Source: Muraenolepis orangiensis (Eukaryota; Chordata; Actinopteri; Gadiformes; Muraenolepididae). From it: a DNA stretch of 64,000 bases. The notes under the pieces are model-generated. The model did no database searches, had not been told where the DNA came from, and worked only from the letters and a program-made list of their open reading frames with translations. The stretch is taken from NCBI GenBank assembly GCA_027704905.1, contig CM050999.1, positions 4,821,951-4,885,950 on the forward strand, written 5' to 3'. Positions 45,843-64,000 of the stretch are shown here, in pieces (the stretch's first letter is position 1; each line of letters begins with the position of its first letter). The translations under genes and the position numbers were made by a program.

Positions 45843-46740
45843 TATCGGAGAGGCTGGAGGGCTCTCCAGAAACGACAGGATGACTCGACTGTTTAACCAT
45901 CACCGTCTCGGCTTGTCCAACAGTTGCTGTTACTGCAAAACCAGCGACTAGACTCGGTCGTAGTGTCCCCCACTTCTCTCCACTCCTAACGGATTTGGTG
46001 AAAACATAAAAATCGTTGCTTGGATGCTTTAGAGATTCGAATGGTTGTTCATACATTCTCTTGCACTTGTTATGAACGAACACACACACACACACTTGGA
46101 CGCACTCATTCCCATGCGTGCACACACACACACTCTTTGACGCACTTATTCCCATGCTTGCACACACACCATCCCTCCTAGAGGGATATACCACATTCTT
46201 TCCAGCTTCTAACGATGGTTTTCCCCCTCCCCTTCCCGGTAGGGAATGGTCCCACACTTGATTTGTAACAGCAAGTTCCAGAAAGAGCACTTAAATAACT
46301 AAAATTAAAAAATATTTAAAATTAACAAATTGAAGAAATATGGCTTTATATTAATTTTAAACCATATCAATGGAAAACAAAAATAAAAACCTTTTCTATT
46401 TCCCTAAATTTCACTTTTCTACTTATAAAATAAAAATTAAAAAAATAAAATAAAGTCCTTTCGGGTTGTTACATGTGCATGGATTTGTATGCATGTTTGC
46501 ACGTGTGGTGTATGCTTGAGTGTGTGTATGCATGTGTGTATGCGCGAGTGTGTGGAGCATTGTTTCAGCTGGTGACTCGGTGAGATGCTGGCGTAACCTG
46601 GTTCTAGTCCCATGAGGAGAACCCGGTGAGGTGCCGTCGTAGTGTCTGATGACCAGGCCACCTGGTCCAAACCCCGCCCATCCACGGCTGGCGTTTGTGT
46701 CTCGATAGCGACCCGTGTCTTGATCTCACGCTGATCTACT

Positions 46741-46871
<131 letters not shown>

Positions 46872-47003
46872 AGAATTGAACATGTGCCATTTGTTGTCTT
46901 GTTTTGCGTTGTTCCGATCTCCCCAGCAGAGAGTGTGTGTGTGTATGTGTGTGTGTATATGTGTGTGCATGCCAGCCTGCTGCTCCTTCCCAGCCTTGCC
47001 GGG

Positions 47004-55542
<8,539 letters not shown>

Positions 55543-55665
55543 GCTGGGGGTCAGGGCCGGTCCAGGGTGGGGGCCGCAGCCGGTGGAGAAGCTACGACTC
55601 GTCCAATAGGAGGAGGTGGAGGTTCAGACGGGTGGCGAGGACTCAGAACAACTTGGCGACAGCAC
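55543..55665 (-). other. akt2: akt2 5' UTR part of the start-codon exon
   Basis: Minus-strand sequence catcatag|gtgctgtcgcc gives an acceptor before 55665, followed by GC-rich sequence up to the ATG at 55542. This links to the inferred non-coding exon at 60488. Confidence 0.55.
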
Positions 55666-56139
55666 CTATGATGAGATAATGAAACCAATGCAAAGGACAC
55701 AATGAAAGACATCTTATTTATGCACAGTACTTGTCATTAAGTGTGTTATTCAGCTTACTTGACCCATTTAGATGCTAAATGATTAATGCTATTCCATGGG
55801 GAAGGTACAGCAAGTATAGCATGATATATTGGAAACTTGATGGGAAAACTCTGGTTGTATTACACTACATTGAGGAGGATGAGGTCTTATGGCAACATGG
55901 CAAGTTCTTATTTAAAGTCTAAATTTATAAATTGATGGTTCGGGACGCTTCCCTCTTGCCTAGGTCATGACTTGACTAGGCTAAACAATACATAGTCCAA
56001 GACCATATATACCAAGTATACAAGTTGTGTTCTGTCATGAACACACACAACAAATTAGCACTGTCAGATGCAGCCTTCCTGGTGGATGAGACAAGGTACA
56101 TTCACACCCCACGGGAACATTTCAATCATTGCACAGCTT

Positions 56140-56420
56140 GTTAGGCTTCATTAAAAAGGTAGAGACATCCACACATACAGTAGTACCCTCCATGGTGGCC
56201 TATGGGGAGCCTCAACGTGAGGGTCTCAGAGAGAGGTGCTTCTGGAGCCTTTGGCTGCACAACAGCAGACACTTAAGAACAGTTTCTACCCCAGTGTCAT
56301 AAGAGTATTGAACACTTCCAAACACCAACACCGACTGTTCTGTGTAACAACAATACTGAATTGGATCAATACTACATTACCTAGTTACATGTTTAAAGAT
56401 ATACATTTCTAATGCGTTTG
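56140..56420. repeat. LINE 3' remnant
   Basis: ggctgcacaacagcagacac..taagaacagtttctacccca..gtcataagagtattgaacac is like the 3' part of a teleost L2-type LINE coding for the C-terminal region. No full frame remains. Akt2 intron 1. Weakly supported. Confidence 0.45.
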
Positions 56421-56434
56421 TCTGATTCTGATTT

Positions 56435-56688
56435 GTCTGTGGAGAGATCAGTCTGTGGGGAGATCAGTCTGTGGAGAGATCAGTCTGTGGAGAGATCAGT
56501 CTGTGGGGAGATCAGTCTGTGGAGAGATCAGTCTGTGGGGAGATCAGTCTGTGGGGAGATCAGTCTGTGGGGAGATCAGTCTGTGGGGAGATCAGTCTGT
56601 GGAGAGATCAGTCTGTGGGGAGATCAGTCTGTGGAGAGATCAGTCTGTGGGGAGATCAGTCTGTGGGGAGATCAGTCGATAGGATTAC
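56435..56688. repeat. 16-bp minisatellite
   Basis: About 16 copies of gtctgtggagagatca and its gtctgtggggagatca variant in akt2 intron 1. Confidence 0.97.
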
Positions 56689-56999
56689 ATTACAACAGTC
56701 ACGGGAGCAGCAGCTTGCTGCATGCATGGCTTTGTTTACAATCTTATGTTTTACAATAGTAATCAACCGCCTGCTTGATCACCATCAAAACAGAGGAGCA
56801 AACATGGCATGGAAGCAGTCGTTATGCAAAAATGACAATAATCATATTGTATATGATATATATCATATATATATGAACACACATGGACACCATTCGTGTT
56901 GCGTCTCTCTACCTGTCACCCAAGACGCAGAGCATTGAGCCATGGGGGCCACGGGTCTATTTAATAATAATAATAATAATAATAAATAATTTAAATAAA

Positions 57000-59900
57000 T
57001 AACGAGGGAAGTGGACCGAACGGGGAGGGGTCACTAAACGAGGGAAGCGGAACGAACCAGGAGGGGGGGGGGTCACTAAACGAGGGAAGCGGACCGAACC
57101 GGGGGGGGGGGGGGGGTCACTAAACGAGGGAAGCGGACCGAACCGGGGGGGGGGGGGTCACTAAACGAGGGAAGCGGACCGAACGGGGGGGGGGGGGGGG
57201 TCACTAAACGAGGGAAGCGGACCGAACCAGGGGGGGGGGGACACTAAACGAGGGAAGCGGACCGAACCAGGGGGGGGGGGGGTGTCACTAAACGAGGGAA
57301 GCGGACCGAACCAGGGGGGGGGGGGGACACTAAACGAGGGAAGCGGACCGAACCAGGGGGGGGGACACTAAACGAGGGAAGCGGACCGAACCAGGGGGGG
57401 GGGGGGACACTAAACGAGGGAAGCGGACCGAACCAGGGGGGGGGGGGGGTCACTAAACGAGGGAAGCGGACCGAACCAAGGGGGGGGGGGGGGTCACTAA
57501 ACGAGGGAAGCGGACCGAACCAGGGGGGGGGGGGTCACTAAACGAGGGAAGCGGACCGAACCGGGGGGGGGGGGACACTAAACGAGGGAAGCGGACCGAA
57601 CCAGGGGGGGGGGGTCACTAAACGAGGGAAGCGGACCGAACCGGGGGGGGGGGTCACTAAACGAGGGAAGCGGACCGAACCAGGGGGGGGGGGGGGGGTC
57701 ACTAAACGAGGGAAGCGGACCGAACAAGGGGGGGGGGGTCACTAAACGAGGGAAGCGGACCGAACCAGGGGGGGGGGGGGGTCACTAAACGAGGGAAGCG
57801 GACCGAACCAGGGGGGGGGGGGGGGTCACTAAACGAGGGAAGCGGACAGAACCAGGGGGGGGGGGTCACTAAACGAGGGAAGCGGACCGAACCAAGGGGG
57901 GGGGGGGGGTCACTAAACGAGGGAAGCGGACCGAACCAAGGGGGGGGGGGTCACTAAACGAGGGAAGCGGACCGAACCAGGGGGGGGGGGGTCACTAAAC
58001 GAGGGAAGCGGACCGAACCAGGGGGGGGGGGGTCACTAAACAAGGGAAGCGGACCGAACCAGGGGGGGGGGGGGGTCACTAAACGAGGGAAGCGGACAGA
58101 ACCAAGGGGGGGGGGGGTCACTAAACGAGGGAAGCGGACCGAACCAGGGGGGGGGGGGTGTCACTAAACGAGGGAAGCGGACCGAACCAGGGGGGGGGGG
58201 GGTCACTAAACGAGGGAAGCGGACCGAACCAGGGGGGGGGGGTCACTAAACGAGGGAAGCGGACCGAACCAGGGGGGGGGGGGGGTCACTAAACGAGGGA
58301 AGCGGACCGAACCAGGGGGGGGGGGGGTCACTAAACGAGGGAAGCGGACCGAACCGGGGGAGGGGGGGGGGGGGGGTCACTAAACGAGGGAAGCGGACCG
58401 AACCCGGGGGGGGGGGGGGTCACTAAACGAGGGAAGCGGACCGAACGGGGGGGGGGGGGTCACTAAACGAGGGAAGCGGACCGAACGGGGGGGGGGGGTC
58501 ACTAAACGAGGGAAGCGGACCGAACCAGGGGGGGGGGGTCACTAAACAGGGAAGCGGACCGAACCAGGGGGGGGGGGGGTCACTAAACGAGGGAAGCGGA
58601 CAGAACCAAGGGGGGGGGGGGGTCACTAAACGAGGGAAGCGGACCGAACCAGGGGGGGGGGGGGTCACTAAACGAGGGAAGCGGACCGAACCAGGGGGGG
58701 GGGGGTCACTAAACGAGGGAAGCGGACCGAACCAGGGGGGGGGGGGTCACTAAACGAGGGAAGCGGACCGAACCAAGGGGGGGGGGGGTCACTAAACGAG
58801 GGAAGCGGACCGAACCGGGGGGGGGGGGGGTCACTAAACGAGGGAAGCGGACCGAACCAGGGGGGGGGGGGGGGTCACTAAACGAGGGAAGCGGACCGAA
58901 CCGGGGGGGGGGGGGGGTCACTAAACGAGGGAAGCGGACCGAACGGGGGGGGGGGGGTCACTAAACGAGGGAAGCGGACCGAACGGGGGGGGGGGGGTCA
59001 CTAAACGAGGGAAGCGGACCGAACCAGGGGGGGGGGTCACTAAACGAGGGAAGCGGACCGAACCGGGGGGGGGGGTCACTAAACGAGGGAAGCGGACCGA
59101 ACCAGGGGGGGGGGGGGGGGTCACTAAACGAGGGAAGCGGACCGAACAAGGGGGGGGGGGGTCACTAAACGAGGGAAGCGGACCGAACCAGGGGGGGGGG
59201 GGTCACTAAACGAGGGAAGCGGACCGAACCAGGGGGGGGGGGGGGTCACTAAACGAGGGAAGCGGACAGAACCAGGGGGGGGGGGGTCACTAAACGAGGG
59301 AAGCGGACCGAACCAAGGGGGGGGGTCACTAAACGAGGGAAGCGGACGAACGGGGGGGGGGTCACTAAACGAGGGAAGCGGACCGAACGGGGGGGGGTCA
59401 CTAAACGAGGGAAGCGGACCGAAGGGGGGGGGGGTCACTAAACGAGGGAAGCGGACCGAACGGGGGGGGGGTCACTAAACGAGGGAAGCGGACCGAACCA
59501 GGGGGGGGGGGCACTAAACGAGGGAAGCGGACCGAACCGGGGGGGGGGGGCACTAAACGAGGGAAGCGGACCGAACCGGGGGGGGGCACTAAACGAGGGA
59601 AGCGGACCGAACCACCGTGGACGGACGGAAGACGCCAACAACAACAACATGAGGAACGTTGTGTCCCGACGACGATTTAACGGAGCGATGTGCGAACCAC
59701 CGAGTCGGGGGGGGGGGTCCAGACCTCACTATCCCCGGTACGTGGCGGACTACCGGGGGGACCCCCGCACCGCGACACAGCCCGATGTAGCTCTCAGGCT
59801 AAACTACTAGGGGGGGGGGGGGTCACTAAACGAGGGAAGCGGACCGAACGGGGGGGGGGGGTCACTAAACGAGGGAAGCGGACCGAACGGGGGGGGGGGG

Positions 59901-60226
59901 GTCACTAAACGAGGGAAGCGGACCGAACGGGGGGGGGGGGGGGTCACTAAACGAGGGAAGCGGACGAACGGGGGGGGGGTCACTAAACGAGGGAAGCGGA
60001 CCGAAGGGGGGGGGGGTCACTAAACGAGGGAAGCGGACCGAACGGGGGGGGGGTCACTAAACGAGGGAAGCGGACCGAACCAGGGGGGGGGGGGCACTAA
60101 ACGAGGGAAGCGGACCGAACCGGGGGGGGGGACACTAAACGAGGGAAGCGGACCGAACCGGGGGGGGGGCACTAAACGAGGGAAGCGGACCGAACCGGGG
60201 GGGGGCACTAAACGAGGGAAGCGGAC
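57000..60226. repeat. G-run minisatellite (about 37 bp unit) in akt2 intron 1
   Basis: About 80 copies of cactaaacgagggaagcgga plus ccgaacca and a G homopolymer of 7 to 18. The 25-28-bp core is highly uniform, with a few marker variants (ggacagaacc, ggacgaacgg, aaacaaggg). The array is interrupted at 59612-59809 by a unique segment that is repeated after it. Assembly errors in homopolymers and copy number are likely. Confidence 0.97.
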
Positions 60227-60430
60227 CGAACCACCGTGGACGGACGGAAGACGCCAACAACAACAACATGAGGAACGTTGTGTCCCGACGACGATTTAAC
60301 GGAGCGATGTGCGAACCACCGAGTCGGGGGGGGGGGTCCAGACCTCACTATCCCCGGTACGTGGCGGACTACCGGGGGGACCCCCCGCACCGCGACACAG
60401 CCCGATGTAGCTCTCAGGCTAAACTACTAG
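59612..60430. repeat. 617-bp tandem segmental duplication
   Basis: A ~198-bp unique segment (ccaccgtggacggacggaag .. gctctcaggctaaactacta) occurs at 59612-59809 and 60229-60430, nearly identical. The rare array variant ggacgaacgg precedes both copies at the same distance (59345 and 59963), so array end plus unique segment were duplicated as one 617-bp block. The unique segment is at the promoter-side edge of the array. Confidence 0.9.
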
Positions 60431-60487
60431 CTCTGGGGAGGGGGGAGGGGATCGATCTCATCATCAGCTCGGGTTCTTTTTACTCAC

Positions 60488-61140
60488 TTCGGAGATATCG
60501 ATCCTTAAATGGCAGCGGAGCGTGTTGTTGATGAAGAAGCGGGTCCCGTCTACACGGACCGGGGACCGGGAGAGAGAGAGGACGGGCTACACTCGAAGCC
60601 CGTCCGTGTGTATTGAACTCTGTCAATGATCACACGGCCTCGACGACCGCCTCCTCCTCCTTCCTCTTCTTCTTCTTCTTCTTCTTCCCCGCAGCGGATC
60701 AGCGCGGCTCCTGCACCACAGCGCGCGGATACCGAGAGCGAGAGCGACGAACGGCGAGCATCTCTCTCTCACGAAGACGCTTCTTCTTCGTCGTCGTCGG
60801 TGGTGGTGGTGTTGTTGTTGTTGTTCTCACGTCTCCTCAAAGTACGCCACCACCCATAACTCATATAGTCGACGCTATAACGCTATAATACCGACGGCGG
60901 TTAGCGGGGTACTACTACTAATAGGCCCCTCGGTCCGCGAGCCGGACTGGTGGTGGAGGACTGGAGGAGAGCGAGCGAGCCCCGCGTGCTGCTGCTGCTG
61001 AGGATCACACACAAACAGGACGTGACGTACGAGAAGAGGCGAGGCGCGCGACCCCGCTTGTTGTTGGCTGAGTTCAGTTCGCGCCGCGCGCCCAGTGGTC
61101 CTGTCCGCTCTCCCCCCCCATCCGCGCGCGTCGACGAGGT
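60488..61140 (-). promoter_or_regulatory. akt2: Inferred akt2 promoter and 5' non-coding exon
   Basis: The interval is rich in C+G and CpG (gcgcgcg, cgcgcggatacc), unlike its surroundings. On the minus strand ctccgaa|gtgagtaaa makes a good donor at 60488. It lies between the akt2 start-codon exon and the 3' end of dhx40, both minus. The start site itself cannot be placed. The stretch also holds short (TTC)n and (CGT/TGG)n runs. Confidence 0.55.
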
Positions 61141-61180
61141 GCAACACACACACACACACACACACACACTGTAAAAAGTA

Positions 61181-61586
61181 GTTTTATTACACACTGTAAA
61201 CTGTCTCCTGTTTGGGAGCTTTAAAAAAACGTCCGTGCATCTCCTTTGCGGCACCGAGGCTTCCGCCCGCTGGTGACCGGTGGCGGTGCAGGGCCGCCTC
61301 CTCCTCCTCCCCGGTGACCGGTGGCGGTGCAGTGCCTCCTCCTCCTCCTCCTCCTCCTCCCCAGTGGCGGTGCAGGGCCGCCTCCTCCTCGGTGCAGGGC
61401 CGCCGCCGCCGCCTCCTCCTCCTCCTCCCTGGTGACCGGTGTCGGTGCAGGGCCGCCTCCTCCTCCTCCCCGGTGACCGGTGGCGGTGCAGTGCCTCCTC
61501 CTCCTCCTCCTCCTCCTCCCCAGTGGCGGTGCAGGGCCTCCTCCTCCGTGGCAGTACAGGGCCTCCTCCCCCCGGGGGTTCAGCGC
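61181..61586 (-). terminator. dhx40: dhx40 3' UTR with poly(A) signal and GCC-rich repeat
   Basis: Minus-strand AATAAAAC lies at about 61180-61187 (plus: gttttatt). Between it and the stop codon, 61270-61565 holds imperfect tandem units ggtgaccggtggcggtgcag plus (CCTCCT)n, about 5-7 copies, some in higher-order duplicates of ~170 bp. Confidence 0.65.
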
Positions 61587-64000
61587 TCAGAGCGCCTTGT
61601 GTTGTCGCTCCAGCTTTCTCTGCAGGTATCGAGCGCGGGCATCGCAGACGGACGCCTCGTCGTTGCGCTTCTCCAGTTTGCTTGCCACGTCCTTATCCGA
61701 TCCCTCTAAACAACACACAAACATGGAGAATGCAGTTACAACATGTAGCTTATTGTTGTACAAGCACATTTAGCATAACCCCTGCGGGAATAAACCCCAG
61801 CCTACAGACCAGGTGGTTCTCAAACTATTCTTTACCACCGCCCATAGGAGGTTTGTCTGTAAGCAAGACGACTCAAAAAGTGATGTATGGAATTGGACAT
61901 AACTTGGTGGTTAGATTGCATATGGGCCAAGGAACTGTTTATTTGATTTTGCCACAGATCTGGATCCCGAGGAGTATTTGGTGTGCCGGAGGTTTGCCAC
62001 TTAGATTTCCAGAACATGTATGTTAGTATTCAGATACCTAATGTATTTTCCCTCTTAAGTACCCACTTGCAATCCTTCTGAGTGCCCATAGGGCGCACCG
62101 GTCTCTAGACACTAGAACACACAGACGCTAGACTAAGTCTCTGCTACCTGTGAGTCTCTTTGCCTCCTTCGATTCCGATTTGGCCACCTCCTCTTCGTCC
62201 ACCTCTTCCCTGGCGATGTTGCTCAGCTCGTACACGTCCACCTGGTGAAGCTTGGGCAGCAGTTCCTTCACCCACTCATAGCGGATGGGACACACCGTCC
62301 GGAGGTACACCCTCGAGGTCACCATCATGTCATGGAAGATGAGCCAGTCCAGCTCGGCCTCATGCTCGAATAACTGCATGTGTGTGTGTGGGATTAGGTG
62401 TGCAAGGGTGTACATTGTGTGTTGGGGGGGTTGGAGAGGAAAAATATGAAAAAATATTTCTCATTACATTAATGATGTTCCATAGACCTTAACAAACAAA
62501 ACATTTATTTACCGAAGATGACGGGTGAACGTGAACGGCGGTTCCGTGACCATCCATGGTGGAGAAGGTCTTTCCCACAGACCTAGAAGAAGCAGGTGTA
62601 ACGGAAGGAAAGAACAAAACTCGTCAAAACAGGAGCAGGTGTTTCATCAAGAGAAATGAGCTCAGTGCTTCACCGTGGTACCTCCTGGCAACGTTGGTGA
62701 AGTATCCTGTGCACAGGCATCTTCTGAACAGTTCACTTTTGTTGCCAGTAAACACTTCCACAGGGAAATCTCTCTTCTGGAAGGCAAAAATCACCAGTAT
62801 TCAATCAAAATATGGCAAACCATACGCCAGAATCTGGCTTATAGAACCTGAATGCTGTAATACAAAATAATCCATTTTTTTGTCAAGATATTTGAGGGCC
62901 TGCGTGTTAAAAACGTCTGTAGCCACCTGTTTGAGCCTGAGAAGTATTTCACACAGCTGAGTCTCTATGCTGAAAGCTGACTTTAGCGCCCTCCAGTGGA
63001 CCCAGTTCTCTTTACACCACGCTGAAGGAGAGTCGCTGGGGAACACAGTGCAACAAAAAGAAATAAATAAAGCAAACTTCGAAAAAAACAATTAAACAAA
63101 TAGCATATATATTTTAAAGATATAACTGTACCTGTCTTTACACCACTGAAACACACTCAATAGTGTGGCGAAGTCATTCATACCGCCTGCCTTGGCAGCC
63201 AGCCGCCTATGCTTCTTATCAGCTTCCTTCTGCTTCTCTGGATGACCTGAAGAGTGGGACAGTTCAACATATTACACTGATGACCTGAAAGTATGATGGC
63301 TTTTGGTTTTGTGGCCCAAGGTCCACTTAAAATGGAGGGAGGTTGTCAAGTGCAACAGGAAAAGGCAGTTTGCAAAGGCACCATCGGTGGCTACCATTGG
63401 TCAGGTCAGCTGGCCGTCCACTTCCTTCCTGAGAGCGGTTGCCATTCAGTTCTACTTGAGAAGCAGAGGCAGCGGGCATCTCACCACACTGAGACGCAGT
63501 ATGTATCGCAGTATGAGAGTATATGTGTCTACAGTGAATGTAATGTCTCCCATTCTCTGGATAGTTCATGTACAGTAGATGGTCAAACAAATGGTGTTGT
63601 GGTCGAGGACTTGAAATAAAAAAAATGTATAGGTTTACTTCAGGCTTTTCAATAATAACATTCTCCCGGCTGAAGCCCCGCCCCCATTGGTTTCAAATAA
63701 CAATGCTTGCCCATGAGACCCAGAAGGTGCTCCAAAGCGTTGAGTACCAGCGACATGTACCACACATGAAATATGGATTGTTACAGGACAGACAAAGGGC
63801 AGTAGCACAGATACACATCATTTATGGAGCGGTGTCATAGAGTGCCATTAAGAAGCCATTAACATTAAGAAGCACAGAATAAACAGAAACCTGGGCACTG
63901 GAGCTTTCATACCACCGTACCGGGTCTGATGAAGATGTTCTCCACTGACAGCATGGCGGCCAAGGGGAGGAGAAGGTCCTCACATCCGAAGGACGCGGCT
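61587..64000 (-). CDS. dhx40: DEAH-box RNA helicase DHX40, C-terminal part (gene runs off the window)
   Basis: Seven exons on the minus strand, 5' end missing: 64000-63921 (partial), 63246-63132, 63035-62927, 62776-62682, 62582-62513, 62373-62148, 61705-61587. About 271 C-terminal residues are visible, phases consistent. The sequence covers the end of the HA2 region (LSVENIFIRP, HPEKQKEADKKH, GGMNDFATLLSVFQWCK), WVHWRALKSAFSIETQLCEI, then the OB-fold domain (FRRCLCTGYFTNVARRSVGK, VHVHPSSS, LDWLIFHDMMVTSRVYLRTV, PIRYEWVKELLPKLH) and the DHX40-type tail SVCDARARYLQRKLERQ. Order and motifs match vertebrate DHX40, a DEAH helicase of uncertain substrate. The catalytic helicase core lies beyond position 64000. 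The tail (38 residues after SKLEK) is shorter than I recall for human. Confidence 0.93.
63247..63920. other. dhx40 intron with no recognised feature
   Basis: 674 bp between two dhx40 exons. No long repeat, no conserved frame; short open frames here show no family resemblance. Confidence 0.6.

Noticed and set aside
57000..60226. CRISPR-like regular array (also considered at 30080 and 34663)
   Set aside because: Spacers between the conserved cores are G homopolymers, not unique sequences, there are no cas genes, and the genome is a vertebrate's.

Overview
The window is nuclear DNA of a vertebrate, almost certainly a ray-finned (teleost) fish. Intron-rich genes with GT-AG and a few GC-AG introns encode fish-like orthologues of vertebrate proteins. 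Between them lie teleost-type LINEs, tRNA-derived SINEs, a Ty3/gypsy-like LTR element, a hAT transposon and very many long dinucleotide repeats. That microsatellite density resembles gadiform (cod-like) genomes, but the species cannot be fixed from the sequence.

Layout. (1) 96-18029, minus: vwa5a, complete; its ~9.8-kb first intron holds a nest of transposable elements. (2) 18030-21561: intergenic space between two divergent genes. (3) 21562-29730, plus: vwa7, 16 exons, complete. (4) 30080-30952: 29-bp minisatellite. (5) 32144-34163, minus: cipc (CLOCK-interacting pacemaker), 3 coding exons. A non-coding first exon and a TATA/CCAAT/E-box promoter are inferred at 37240-37660, and a 34-bp minisatellite lies in its first intron. 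(6) 38534-42538, minus: ccnp (cyclin P, formerly cntd2), 8 exons. (7) 47004-55542, minus: akt2, 13 coding exons, with a likely 5' non-coding exon and promoter at about 60488-61140. Its first intron carries a G-run minisatellite of more than 3 kb. (8) 61587-64000 and beyond, minus: the C-terminal exons of dhx40; the gene continues past the window edge.

Exon boundaries were read by hand from splice consensus, reading phase and family alignment from memory. For vwa5a, vwa7, cipc, ccnp and akt2 the summed coding length is a multiple of three with one terminal stop (756, 1012, 408, 357 and 482 residues), which supports the models. akt2 is a PI3K-pathway kinase and ccnp is its neighbour in human too (19q13.2). 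The other genes are not functionally linked to each other as far as I can see.

I found no new multi-gene system. The observations most worth checking are the nested transposons with a readable 12-bp target duplication, two GC-AG introns, microsatellites that abut or form splice signals in akt2 and vwa5a, the compact clock-type promoter of cipc, the G-run array with a 617-bp tandem duplication next to the akt2 promoter, and a minisatellite grown out of a dispersed repeat.
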